Assembly (NCBI GenBank): GCA_963781785.1
Contig: CAWAHD010000002.1
Coordinates: 5,270,001-5,334,000 of the forward strand
Direction: 5' to 3'
DNA length: 64,000 nucleotides
DNA from: CAWAHD01 sp963781785
GTDB lineage: Bacteria > Planctomycetota > Planctomycetia > Isosphaerales > Isosphaeraceae
A model generated the notes under the pieces. It ran no database searches. It worked only from the letters and a program-made list of their open reading frames with translations, and was not told the DNA's origin. Of the stretch, positions 44,701 to 54,093 are shown piece by piece. Made by a program: the position numbers and the translations under genes. The number at the start of each line of letters is the position of its first letter. Position 1 is the stretch's first letter.

Positions 44701-44788
44701 CACGGAGTTCGATGCTTTTCGTTCTGATCCCGCGTTCCAGGCCGTCGTCATGGACATGGAATTTCCCGACAAACCGCTCCCGGACTGA
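41744..44788 (+). CDS. Transmembrane Ser/Thr protein kinase with helical C-terminal sensor
   Basis: 1,014 codons from ATG 41744 (GTG 41735 is the alternative). A Gly-rich loop IGQGGMGVVY lies at about 121-130, the catalytic Lys in VAIK at about 144, HRDLKPSN at about 235, DFG in VSDFGLAK and APEQ in SYMAPEQAEGH, so a complete Hanks-type kinase with all key residues. One transmembrane helix (PWVAFSFVALCVGTALTSWL) at about 410-430 is followed by ~580 residues of TPR-like helical repeats outside the membrane core, with a C-terminal LRAAVDAGFKDAALVRKSTE segment typical of this kinase group. The preceding ECF sigma factor is the likely partner and output. Confidence 0.92.
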   Translation: MEAPERQADTGTRKFPLAEIGGTTTSAAGPSDHPKPGRHDDGEALLDLLELWEERYRAGETATPESLGVTEPKQIEALRALIARQTRLYARLQCAGAPTETAAVGDEPLPSFPNHETLEKIGQGGMGVVYKSRDQKLGRVVAIKTIAEGQNATPDQRERFRAEAQAVARLRHPNIIAIHAVGEHENRPYLSLEFAERGSLSQKMAKGPTSTREAAELIEKLARAMLVAHEAGIVHRDLKPSNVLLTAEGVPKVSDFGLAKLLDADSARTLSGQVLGSPSYMAPEQAEGHAKQVGPAADIYALGAILYQALTGKPPFLGESQLETLKLVTTAEVVPPRRLRPEVPRDLETICLKCLQKEPTKRYTNAGALAEDLRRFLDGHAILARRASRPELVVLWCKRNPWVAFSFVALCVGTALTSWLAIQATVAGRAASAAEAATGKERDRAELSRDRAFRAVQAIVLTDNDQMGTEEALPYRQMLLEVGLDLSREIQQESAGDARAEEVLADALIMQTKILAAKGEWAPADEVGRRAVAMFEELVAHDQAIDHKNAVDHPSGKPGATPAVGKRTQIRSRELLARLRHQLAFVASDNETGRKAARESNEVYTALLIKNPQAQETKDWINRVALNLQSIGNRYFRDAMSAKEQVKVELLHKAIDAFSEAVEFCKEYVDRENEPGVVLAPLAYNERYLCRAFRALAEETNDPLKKAHNFDEADAHGRKSISHFESILVRNPDHYQYSLDLHDAEREMGIVFQSMARWDQSIQWNMKARETLKAMKKRHDKVVSRVAALQDRLAVDDHNLIKVVLGDKVPHEALLQELTDEAYTICDKLDVVLPLPPSLRQVYAFVTFLKSGATTESTGLPDVDLARKAEQLYASLLDENADSDYFRYFVVLTGFELADGLSARGQGAEAKRVDTKALKAAEGHSRVCFDTAWTYASNAREAVEKPNKLNAQQKEALRRRYARRVVPMLRAAVDAGFKDAALVRKSTEFDAFRSDPAFQAVVMDMEFPDKPLPD

Positions 44789-45268
44789 CCACAGGGGCTG
44801 GATTCGAACGAATTGATGGTGGTTACCGCCAAAACCTCGAATAAGTCGATCAGAATCCGCGAATTTCACATCGATTACGTTGGGCACGCTCAAACGCAGT
44901 GCGACCGGAACGGACCGTCGCAGTCCCCCTAACGACGCCGAGCCGGCTTCTTGGCGAATCAGCAACTCCCATAGTCCGTTCGCTTCAACCGAGAGGACCA
45001 ACCAGGCTTCTCCCGACAGCGACGCACTTTGTTAAACCCGACCCATTTTCCCCATCCCGCGAATCATCCGGGCTGGCGCGAATCTTCCGATTAAGAAGCC
45101 GCGGAAAAATGAGCGATTTTTCGCGACTCGCTTATTCATGGCGCATGCTGTCTAAGTAACGGCAAGATTCAATGCTTCAGAAAGCGTGATAACCCGTGTG
45201 CGATGGTTGCCGCGAGGCCGCCGGCTTTCGCGCTTCTCTCGTACCGCCAACGACCAGGAGAGTTCGTC
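44789..45268. other. Intergenic region with a solitary transposon-end-like sequence
   Basis: 480 bases without a supported gene. Bases about 44838-44890 match the right end of the 24.4-29.0 kb transposon over roughly 50 bases: GCGAATTTCACATCGATTA is shared, with TTGG-x-CACGC beyond it, and CCTC-x-x-ATAA before it. No transposase is nearby, so this may be a solo end, a scar or a host repeat. A possible promoter for the gene at 45269 would lie here. Confidence 0.5.
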
Positions 45269-47080
45269 ATGCCCACTTCCCAAGAGCCAATGAACGGCAC
45301 TCCCACTCGCCACAAGCAGACCGGCCCGCGCACCCCCGAGGGCCGCAGGATTTCTAGCATGAATGCACTCAAGCATGGGCTGACAGCGACCAAGATCGAG
45401 GTCTTGCCAACCGAGAGTTCCGAGGAGTACCGGGAGCATATCGATGGATGGGTCGAGGACCTGGCGCCGCGCAACCGGGTCGAGCTGGGGCTGGCCCAGG
45501 TTGCTGCACGCAATTTCTGGAAACTCCAGAGGGCCAACCGCATCCAGACAGCCAAGCTGACCGAGCAGATCCAGAGCGCAAAGCCGTGCGTGCGAGGAGG
45601 TCGAGAGCCTCGGGGCGCGACTCTTCCGGGACTCGCTCGGGTCGACGGAACTCTACGGCGTCGAACCCTATGACTTTCGAGGGACGCGGACATCCGTGGG
45701 CCTCGGCGATGACGACGAGCCCGGTCGACTCGTCAGGCGCCTTGAAGCAACCCTCGGCGGCGTGCGCTGGCTGATCGCCGAGTGGACCTCCCTGGCTTCC
45801 CTGCTCGAGCCCGGCAAGGTCTGGCAGGGACCCGACAAGCTCAAATCCGCGCACCTCCTGGGCTGTCAGCCAATTGCCGCCGCGTCCGTGCGCGCGATCG
45901 CCGAAATCTTTGTGGCCAGTTGGGTCATCCATCCCGAGCGCGAAAGTCCCTTCGCCGAGCTCCGGAGCGAGCTCAGCGACCACGAGCTCAAAGTTTTCAT
46001 CTGGCGCGTCCACGGCCGGTGGACCGGCTTGCCCAAGAGCGGCGAGACCGAGAAGGCGCGGCAAGTCTTGATCGGCATCGTCGGGCAAGCCATCGACCGC
46101 TTGACGCGGATCGCCGCCGAGCTCGAAGACCGCGCGGAAGAAGACGCCATCCGGACCGCCGACTGCCTGTCGTTCGACGAGAGCCGCGGCGGCGAGCTGA
46201 TCCGGAGATATGAGCTGGCCCACCACCGGGCACTGCTGCGCACCATTGCCGACCTGGTCAAACTGAAGCGCACCACCGACGACCAGGGGCCCTGCATCCC
46301 CATCATCCGGCTGGAGCGCTCGGCCCGGCCGCGCCGGTCGAGCCGGTCCAGCCAATCGATCCCAGCCTCGCGATCGACCGACCGGGCACGATCGCCCGCG
46401 TCGACACAATCGCTTCGCCAGGCCGCAAGACCGATTCGTGCCGCGACGACAATCCCGAGTTCGAAATCATCGAAACGAAACCCCCTGACCTGGAGGCGAT
46501 CATCGAAACGAAATCCCCTGTCCTCGAGCCGACCGTCGAGACAGAACCACATGCCGCGGAGGCAACCAACGAAACGAAACCCCCGGACCACGACGGAATC
46601 TGCGAAACGAAATCCCCCGGAATGGAAGCAACCGGCGACACAGAACCCGATGCCCACGCCTGGCAGGCAACGGACGAAACGAAACCCCCTGACTCGGAGG
46701 CAATCGACGAAACGAAATCCGGCTCTGAAAATGAATCAGATCATCGAGGCAATACGGGGCCATTGCAGGCCGCGCTCGATCGCGCAGTCACGCTCAATGG
46801 AGTCTTCGCGACCCGGATTTCGACGGCAGAGCTGCAAATGTCCGTTCTGGACAAGCCTCGAGGACAGGAGATTCCGCGGAACAACAGGGCCAGACTGCCC
46901 GAGGGCGACCGCCGGCGCCGCCGGAATCGCGGTCATGTCCACAAGGAGACGAACCGTGATCATGTTTCCGTGATAAGACAGCTTTCGCCGCTCCTCGCGG
47001 CTCTTCCCCCAGCGGAGTTTTCGAGGTTACTGGGCCAAACCCGCCGGGAGCTCGAGGCAGAGATCGAAGCGGAGGGATGA
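45269..47080 (+). CDS. NALKHGL-family protein of unknown function with ETKPPD repeats, frame interrupted twice
   Basis: Start ATG 45269 with AGGAG 8 bases upstream. The N-terminus TGPRTPEGRRISSMNALKHG is the signature of a planctomycete family known to me only as hypothetical; it is followed by a helical domain (VELGLAQVAARNFWKLQRAN). The frame breaks near 45585 (after KLTEQIQS) and continues as EEVESLGARLFRDSLG, GVRWLIAEWTSLASLLEPG and further helices, breaks again near 46322, and continues in a third frame to 47080. There an acidic linker holds about seven copies of an ETKPPD/ETKSP repeat spaced 10-20 residues apart, then a basic segment and a final helix (LSPLLAALPPAEFSRLLGQT). No membrane or signal sequence. 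Function unknown. Confidence 0.7.
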
Positions 47081-47544
47081 AGGATCAAGGATGAAGGGTG
47101 AATAAGGCATCAAGGCGTCCGGCGCGGGCATCGGTATCAGCCCGAAGCGCTCGCAAGGGTCGGTGCCACACAGTCGCGTGACGAAACTGCGACTGGGGCG
47201 CTGGACACGCTCGCATTCGGCACGATCCGCAGAACCTGTCGGGCTGTCGCCTAACTCGCTTCGAATTCACGCCGCTTTTGCTCGCGAAATGCAACCAGGA
47301 AGGTGGTGACGTTGCGTGCTTGGCGTTCCAGGTCGTGCCGAGCGACTGACCAAGGCTCGTGGCGTCGTTGGCCGCGCTTGGGACACGCAAAAAGCGCCAT
47401 TTGCCCTATCCCCAAATCGAGGAATCCGCTAGAAGACCACATCCTCCGATCCTCCAGGGATCAAAGAGCCGCATTCCCGCAATCGGAGAAGAGTGGCCGC
47501 TCATCGGTCAATCCATCATTCACCGGTCATCGATTTCCTGGCTC
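47081..47544. other. Intergenic region, one doubtful small frame
   Basis: 464 bases. The minus strand has a 50-codon frame from 47400 to 47251 ending QARNVTTFLVAFREQKRREF, which reads like a genuine helical C-terminus but lacks a ribosome-binding site; I leave it as doubtful. The longest plus frame of the next gene begins inside this interval at 47359, but its first 62 codons look non-coding. Confidence 0.35.
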
Positions 47545-49239
47545 ATGCGACATCTTTATCGAATTCTGCTTCTGTGTGCGGGCTCGATCTTGCTCCTGGG
47601 CTGGGTGGAAAAGCACACCGAGCCCAGCACGAACGTCGGTCTGCGCCACATTGCGCAGGCCGAGCAGATCGATCGCGGGGGGTGGCACGAGGGGTTCTTC
47701 CAGGGGATCGATCACCCGCTTCATCCCCTGGGGATCACCTTGGTCCATCGCTTGTTCGACGGTGAAGGGCCGGCGTCGTGGCAGCGGGCGGCACTCCTCT
47801 TCTCGTTTGGCGCCGCGGTACTTCTGGTCATCCCGATCTATCTGCTGACGCTCGAATTGTTCGGCGAGAACGCCGCCTGGCTGGCGGCGGCGCTCGTGAT
47901 CATCAACCCGAGTACCGGCTTCATCGTCGTCGACGTGTCGAGTGAGACGTCGTTCCTGGTGTGGTGGAGCTTCGGGCTCTGGGCGAGCATTCGATTCCTG
48001 CGCGAAGGCCGGTTTCTCTGGCTCCCGCTCGCGGTCGGGTTTGGCGCTCTCGCGTATCTTACCCGCCCCGAGGGAATGCTCCTGCCGGTCGCGCTGGCTC
48101 TGACCTTGCTCGTCCTGCCGCTCCAGACGGCGACCCGGATCAACTGGCCGCGGTGGTGGCGAGCGCTCATGTGCGTGATCGGCGGCCTGCTGCTCTTTTT
48201 CGGTCCCTACGTCGCGATCAAGGGGGGCGTGGGCACGAAGCCCGGGATCGCCCGCGTGCTGGGGCTGGCGCCGCCGTCGGAGCCGCAGGCGCTCGAGCGC
48301 GAACGACCGCTCTCCCTGGACCAGACGAGCCTCGAGACGTACCGCCAGGCGACCGTGCGGATGCTCAAGGCTCATCGCGGCGCGCTCACCTTGCCGATGG
48401 TTCCCTTCGCAGTTCTGGGCGTCGTGCTGGCGGTGCGGATGAGGGAGCGAGCGCGGGCGTGGCTCTTCCTGGGCATCGTGCTGGCCGCGTCGGCCGTCGC
48501 GCTGGTGCGGCTGTACGCAACCGGAGGCTACCTGACGGCCCGGCATGCGCTGATCCCCGGGATCATCCTCACGCTGGCGGCCGCGCATGCGCTGGTCTAT
48601 TTGACGAGCAAGGTTACGATTCCAGGCCGATGGCTCGGGATGTCCAGCGAGCGGATCCGGCCGGGGCCGGCCGTCTGGGCGGGGCTGATTGCGATGCTGG
48701 TGGTCATCCCTCAACTGCGCGGCTTGGGGCCGCTCCGAGCGGGGCCGTTCTCCGCCTATCACACCGCCGGCGATTGGCTCGCCCGCAATACCGGCGCCCA
48801 GGAAGAGGTGCTCGACCTGACCGATTGGTCGCTCTTCTTCAGCCAGCGATCCGGGTACCGCTTCGCCGACGTGTACAGGGCCCCGCGCGACCCCAGGACG
48901 CGGTGGGTCGTGGTCCGCCAGCCGCATATCGACGGGCACTGGCACTACAGCCAGGTCGTCCGCGAGCTGATCGACGGCCGGGAGGCGGTCGCGCTGATTC
49001 CGCCCCATCCCGAACGCAATGAGATGCAGATTCGCATTTACGACCGCTTGCGCCCCCTGCTCTGGCCGCGGCGATTCCCGAATCGCGAAAGGACGGACTC
49101 AGGTGACCAGCCGGCAGCACCTCATGCGCATGGCGCTGCTCATGGCCTTCGCGGCCGCCCAGCTCGGATGGGGGCTCTGGCACACCGAGGCGACCTTTGC
49201 GGACGGGCTGCGGTATATCCATCAAGCCGAGAAGATTGA
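47545..49239 (+). CDS. Membrane glycosyltransferase, GT39/ArnT-like (paralogue 1)
   Basis: 565 codons from ATG 47545, the first Met before the first membrane helix (YRILLLCAGSILLLGW). Contains 10-12 hydrophobic segments. Between helix 1 and 2 the loop HIAQAEQIDRGGWHEGFFQG corresponds to the acidic catalytic loop of PMT/ArnT-type enzymes, which move sugars from polyprenyl carriers. TRPEGM and ATGGYLTARH-LIPG are shared with the downstream copy. A soluble C-terminal domain holds VLDLTDWSLFFSQRSGYRF. The last ~45 codons overlap the next gene by 137 bases and are Arg/His-rich, so the natural stop may have been lost to an indel near 49070-49104. Confidence 0.82.
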   Translation: MRHLYRILLLCAGSILLLGWVEKHTEPSTNVGLRHIAQAEQIDRGGWHEGFFQGIDHPLHPLGITLVHRLFDGEGPASWQRAALLFSFGAAVLLVIPIYLLTLELFGENAAWLAAALVIINPSTGFIVVDVSSETSFLVWWSFGLWASIRFLREGRFLWLPLAVGFGALAYLTRPEGMLLPVALALTLLVLPLQTATRINWPRWWRALMCVIGGLLLFFGPYVAIKGGVGTKPGIARVLGLAPPSEPQALERERPLSLDQTSLETYRQATVRMLKAHRGALTLPMVPFAVLGVVLAVRMRERARAWLFLGIVLAASAVALVRLYATGGYLTARHALIPGIILTLAAAHALVYLTSKVTIPGRWLGMSSERIRPGPAVWAGLIAMLVVIPQLRGLGPLRAGPFSAYHTAGDWLARNTGAQEEVLDLTDWSLFFSQRSGYRFADVYRAPRDPRTRWVVVRQPHIDGHWHYSQVVRELIDGREAVALIPPHPERNEMQIRIYDRLRPLLWPRRFPNRERTDSGDQPAAPHAHGAAHGLRGRPARMGALAHRGDLCGRAAVYPSSRED

Positions 49240-50681
49240 TTCCGGCTCGTGGACGAGCAGCCTGGTCAAGGGGATCGACCATCCGCTTCATCCCGTGGGG
49301 GTCTTCGCGGTGCACCGCCTGCTCGCGGGTGCGAACGCCGACTCATGGCAGCGAGCCGCCCTGGTCCTTTGTTTCACGTGCGCCGTGCTCCTGGTCATCC
49401 CCATCTACCTGCTGGCACTCGACCTCTTCGGTGCAAGGGCTGCCTGGCTGGCCTGTGTGCTCCTGTTCGTCAATCCCATCGTCGGCTACATCGTCGTGAA
49501 CGTGCTTTCCGAGAGCACGTTTCTCTTGTTCTGGTGCTTTGGCCTCTGGGGCGCGGTTCGGTTCTTGCGCGAGGGCAGGCTGCTCTGGATTGCGCCGGCG
49601 ATTGGCTTCGGGGCGCTGGCTTTCATGACCCGCCCGGAGGGGATGCTCCTGCCGGCGGCCCTGATGGCGACGCTCTTGATCCAGCCGCTCCTCTACGCAC
49701 GGAACCTCAACTGGTCGCGGTGGCGGCGCGTCGTGGCCTGCTCGCTGGGCGGCATCGTACTCCTGGCCGGCCCGTACATGACACTCCGGGGGGGAGTGGC
49801 AACCAAGCCGGGGATTGCGCGGGTGCTGGGGCTGGCACCGCGGTCGCAGCCCCTGGCGCTGGAGCGCGAGAAGCCACTGCCGCCGGGTCAGAGCGATCTC
49901 GAAACGTACCGGCTGGCGACGATCCGCATGCTCAAGGTGTTTCGCGCGGCGGTGACGCCGAACCTGTTTCCGTTTGCGGTTCTGGGGCTGGTCATGTCGG
50001 GCGGGCTCGCGGGCCTGCGCGCGAGCCGGCTTGTTCCTGTCGATCATGCTGGCCGCCTCGGCGGTTGCGCTCTTGCGGCTGCACGCCACCGGAGGCTACT
50101 GCACGGTCCGCCATGGACTGGTTCCGGGGATCATCTTGACCCTGGCCGCCGCCCATGGGATTAGCTGGCTGATCGGTCAAAGCAAGAACTTCCTGCGGCG
50201 TCTCGGCCCGCGATTTGAGCGGTTGCGGCCTGGCCCTGCCGGATGGAGCGCGCTGGTCGCGCTCTTGATCGTGATGCCCGATGCTCGGATGCTTGGAGCT
50301 CATGTTCCGGGGCCGTTTGCAGTCTACCGGGCGACCGGCCAGTGGATTGCACAGAACACTCTGGGCAGTGAGCAGGTGCTCGACCTCACCGACTGGTCGC
50401 TGTTCTTCAGCGGGCGGCCGGGGTACGTGTTCGCCGGTGTCTACGATGCCGCGGCGAATCCTCGCACGCGCTGGATCGTCGCGCGCAAACCGCACGTCGA
50501 GGGCCACTGGCACTACAGCGGGGTGCTCCGCACCCTGATCGGCGGCCGCGCTCCGATCGCAGTCGTTCCTGCCCAGGCGACGCCCGGGCAGGTCCAGATC
50601 CAGATCTATGACCTCCAGGCATCCGCACCGATTGCTGCGGCCGGCAACCTTGACCACGATCATGGCACCTGGCGCCGCTAA
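49103..50681 (+). CDS. Membrane glycosyltransferase, GT39/ArnT-like (paralogue 2), frame interrupted once
   Basis: Start proposed at GTG 49103 (VTSRQHLMRMALLMAFAAAQ) just before helix 1. Near-colinear with the upstream gene throughout: GLRYIHQAEKIDSGSWTSSL, GIDHPLHPVGVFAVHRLL, MTRPEGMLLPAALMA, KPGIARVLGLAPRSQPLALE, VLDLTDWSLFFSGRPGY. One frame break at about 50011-50022 in GCGCGCGAGCC separates residues 1-305 from the rest, which continues LFLSIMLAASAVALLRLHAT to 50681. Product ~525 residues with the same topology. Tandem duplication is clear; donor and acceptor are unknown. Its stop overlaps the convergent permease stop. Confidence 0.82.
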
Positions 50682-52432
50682 GGTCCGCGGCTCTGGCCCC
50701 GATCGTTCGGTGGTTTGTGAAGCGATGATTCACCAGCGGTCGCGGACATCCGGCCCATCCAGCGGTCGAAACGATGAATCGTCCACCAGTTGAGCCCCCA
50801 GGCGAAGCATCCGGCCACGGCGAGCCAGCCGAAAGCGAACGGCAGGAGGTACTCCCAGCGCGCGAAATAGGGACTGAAGAAGAGCGTCATCAAGGCAGCG
50901 ATCGGCCCGGCAATCGGGCTCCCGGCTCCCAGCCCGCTGGCGAGGCCGCGATGGGAATTCAGAAACGCCATCTCGGCCACGGTTGGCAAGAAGAGCGTGA
51001 TGCCGACAAACAAGCCGACCATCGCGAAGGCGGCCTTGGCCGGCCGGGCGAATCGGGTCGCCAGGAGCAGCCCCAATCCGACGAAAGCCGCACCGTAAAG
51101 GAGAACCTGACCCACAATGACGGCCACGACGGCGACCCGAACGAACGCCGACAGGCTTCCCGGCACAGCCGACAGTGTCTCCGCACCCTGGGCCAGGATC
51201 ACGGCCGACACAACAGGAAGGAACACGATCGGCACGATATCGCGATAGGCTGCCCACCACTTTCCCATCACGATCGTCGTGGCCGAGAGCGGTGTAGCAA
51301 GCAGCAGGTCCAGGCCTTCGTGGCCCGCAGTTTTCTCGTCAGACCAGGCGAGGCTCGACCGGAGGCATACTGCGAGCAGGCCGATGCCGATTTCGTATCC
51401 CACGACACCCACCAGATCGGGAGTTCTTTGACCTTGCCAGAAGGCATGCACACACGAGATCGTGGCCACGCCTGCGATCACGAAGTAAAGCAACCAGAAG
51501 AGCTTCGCCCCCAACGACGTACGGGCGCGCCACCATTCGCGCCAGAGCACGGGGTTGTCGTCGAGCGATGGCGCGGGAAGCCACCTGGGGCTGGCGAAGG
51601 CGAGCCGGTGATGTCTTGCGAAACGCGTCATTGTCAGCGACCGCGGTCGAACCGGCTTGAGCACGACCCAGCGGAATGCCGCGACGGTGATCTCGAGCAA
51701 GACGACCGAAACGAGTGCCGCGCCGCCGGCAAACACGATGGCATCGAACAATGTGGGCGGCCCGGTTCCAGTCGTTTGCCTCACGAGTAGCAAGTAGGGA
51801 TTCGCCCGGGCCGCCCATGACGGCAGCGACAACCATTCAAACAAGAAACCCGACGCCAGCAGCCAGGCGCACCAGAATCCATAAATCCCCACGAGGGCCG
51901 TGAATACGTGTTTGGACCACAGAGAGACAGCCACGGTGGCGGCGACGGAAACCAGGATCGACCCCAGCGTGACCAGTTCGATGATCGCGATCAGCTCGGG
52001 GTTGACGCCCCACCAGGAAATCACGATCGCGGCAAGCGGGACCAGGCAGAGCCAGAGCCAGATTGCCGGGATCAAGCAGGCCGCGAATGTCTCCCAGACG
52101 ATGCACCGGGCGCTCATCTGGGTTGTGAGCAAGATCGAGAACATCGGCCGGACGCGCACGCGGCTGAATCCGGATGCCGCCTCGATGGGAGCGATCAGGA
52201 AGGCGATCAAGAGATGCAGCGTCACGAGAAAACCGACCAGTGGCTGGGCGAGGAATCGTTTGGTGAACTCCGGCTGCGCGCCATGGCGGACGTTGTCCAG
52301 AAAGGCCCAGTGGCACAGCCCGAGTATGCCCAGAATCGCCAGGGCGAACACTACGCGCAGGACATACCAGCCCCTTCGGCGCACGACGCGCCGCGATTCG
52401 AAGCGGACGACTGGGCCCAACTCGAGTGCCAT
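50678..52432 (-). CDS. ABC-2-type transporter permease-like membrane protein
   Basis: 584 codons; ATG 52432 with AAGGA 5 bases upstream. It begins GPVVRFESRRVVRRRGWYVL, the amphipathic entry helix typical of ABC-2 permeases, followed by about 12 hydrophobic segments. A cytoplasmic loop WSDEKTAGHEGLDLLLATPL-SA closely matches the D-E-K-E-x-x-T-LELLL-x-TPL motif of these permeases, and a second half-motif (FSRVRVRPMFSILLTTQMSA) occurs near residue 90, so the protein is a double-length permease. The ATP-binding subunit is not encoded nearby. Likely an exporter component; substrate unknown. Confidence 0.8.
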   Translation of the reverse strand: MALELGPVVRFESRRVVRRRGWYVLRVVFALAILGILGLCHWAFLDNVRHGAQPEFTKRFLAQPLVGFLVTLHLLIAFLIAPIEAASGFSRVRVRPMFSILLTTQMSARCIVWETFAACLIPAIWLWLCLVPLAAIVISWWGVNPELIAIIELVTLGSILVSVAATVAVSLWSKHVFTALVGIYGFWCAWLLASGFLFEWLSLPSWAARANPYLLLVRQTTGTGPPTLFDAIVFAGGAALVSVVLLEITVAAFRWVVLKPVRPRSLTMTRFARHHRLAFASPRWLPAPSLDDNPVLWREWWRARTSLGAKLFWLLYFVIAGVATISCVHAFWQGQRTPDLVGVVGYEIGIGLLAVCLRSSLAWSDEKTAGHEGLDLLLATPLSATTIVMGKWWAAYRDIVPIVFLPVVSAVILAQGAETLSAVPGSLSAFVRVAVVAVIVGQVLLYGAAFVGLGLLLATRFARPAKAAFAMVGLFVGITLFLPTVAEMAFLNSHRGLASGLGAGSPIAGPIAALMTLFFSPYFARWEYLLPFAFGWLAVAGCFAWGLNWWTIHRFDRWMGRMSATAGESSLHKPPNDRGQSRGP

Positions 52433-52610
52433 GGCGCTTCCTTCGGGGTTTCGTGCTGGCGCAAGGTATTCGTCGCGGCGCGGTCGTTCTTCGTTCTCGA
52501 GCCCGGAATCGCCGCGACCGGCATTCGACCGTTTTCAGTAGAGTAAAGGCCCTGGGAAGCGACCGAAAGGCATCTTGTGCTTGGTCTCCGGCTCAATTAG
52601 GATCAGAGCG

Positions 52611-54037
52611 ATGAATTATGATATCGTGATAGCCAATGGCACTCTCGGCACCGCTTCGGGTGAAGCGGCGCGGACGTCGCGATCCGCGGCGAGACCATCG
52701 CGGCGATTGGCCCGGGCCTGGCCGCGACGGCCGGCCCCAACACCGAGATTGTGGACGCCACGGGCCGGCTGGTGATCCCGGGCGGGGTCGACGTACACGT
52801 TCATCTCGAGCTGCCCTTCTGCGGCACGGTCTCGAGCGACGACTGGAAAACGGGCACCCGCGCGGCGGCGCACGGCGGAGTCACCACGGTCATTGACTTT
52901 GCCATCCCCTACGGCGATGAAACCCTGACGGATGCATTCAACAACTGGATGGCCCGGGCCAAGCCCAAGGCATGCGTCGATTATTGCTTCCACATCGCAA
53001 TCACCAACTGGGACCGTCACGGCTGCGAGATGGCCAAGATGGTCGGCATGGGCTGCCCGACTTTCAAGGAATTCATGATCTATGCTTCCGAGGGCTGGCA
53101 GGCCGACGACCGCGCGATCTATAACACGCTGGAAAAGTGCCGCGACCTGGGTGGGATGCTGCTGGTGCACGCCGAATCGAGCCGCGTGCTCGACGAGCTG
53201 ATCGCCCGGCACCACAACTCTGAAGAAATGCGCCGCTACGGAGCGAGGCTGCACGCGATGACTCGGCCCAACTTCATCGAGGCCGAAGCGATCCAGCGGG
53301 CGATCACCTGGGCAGAGGCGACCGGCGGCCGGCTGTACATCGTTCACATGTCAACAGCCGAGGGAGCCGGCCACGTCAAGGCGGCCCGGGCCCGCGGGGT
53401 CGACGTCTACGCCGAGACCTGTGCGCAATACCTGGTCCTCGATGATTCGGCGTTCGAGCGCCCCGACGGCCATCTCTTCGCCTGCTGCCCGCAGATCAAG
53501 AAGAAGAAGGACCAGGAGCGGCTCTGGAAAGGGCTGCACGACGGCGAGGTGTCGGTGGTCTCGACCGATACCTGCACCTTCACTCGCGCGCAGAAGGCGC
53601 GGTGGGAAGGCGACTGGACGAAGATTCCGATGGGTCTGCCCGGCCTGGAGACTATGCTGCCCATCGTCTATACCCACGGAGTGCTCGAGGGGCGACTGAC
53701 GACGACTGAGTTCGTCGCCAAGTGCTGCACAAACCCCGCCAAGCTGATGGGTCTCTATCCGCGCAAGGGGACGATCGCGGTGGGGAGCGACGCCGACCTG
53801 GCGATCATCGATCCCCAGAAACGCATCGAGGTCGATTGGCAGGCGATGGAGTCGGGCGCCGACTGGAGCCCCTACCAGGGCTGGTCGCTGGGTGGCTTCG
53901 CCGAGACGACGTTCTGCCGCGGACGGAAGATCGTCAATGACTACCGGTTCGTCGGCGAGAGCGGCTGGGGCCGATGGCTGCCGCGCGAACGAGCCGGCTC
54001 GCTCGACGATCGCGAGCCGGCGGCCATTTCCCGCTAG
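52611..54037 (+). CDS. hydA: Dihydropyrimidinase (D-hydantoinase family), frame interrupted once near the start
   Basis: ATG 52611 has AGGA 9 bases upstream. The first 17 codons (MNYDIVIANGTLGTASGEA) and the remainder (ADVAIRGETIAAIGPGL onwards) lie in different frames, joined at about 52665 in GAAGCGGCGCGG where one base is missing. Metal ligands are present: GGVDVHVHLE, the carbamylated Lys in TFKEFMIYASEG, LLVHAESS, LYIVHMSTAEGAG and VSTDTCTF. Length ~475 residues, normal for the family. It hydrolyses 5,6-dihydrouracil or dihydrothymine to the N-carbamoyl beta-amino acid. First gene of the plus-strand pyrimidine catabolism row, 56 bases ahead of preT. Confidence 0.9.
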
Positions 54038-54093
54038 AGCGGCCGTTCTGGCCGCTTCGCCAGCTTCGGTGATCCACCCGAAAGGAGTGGCCC

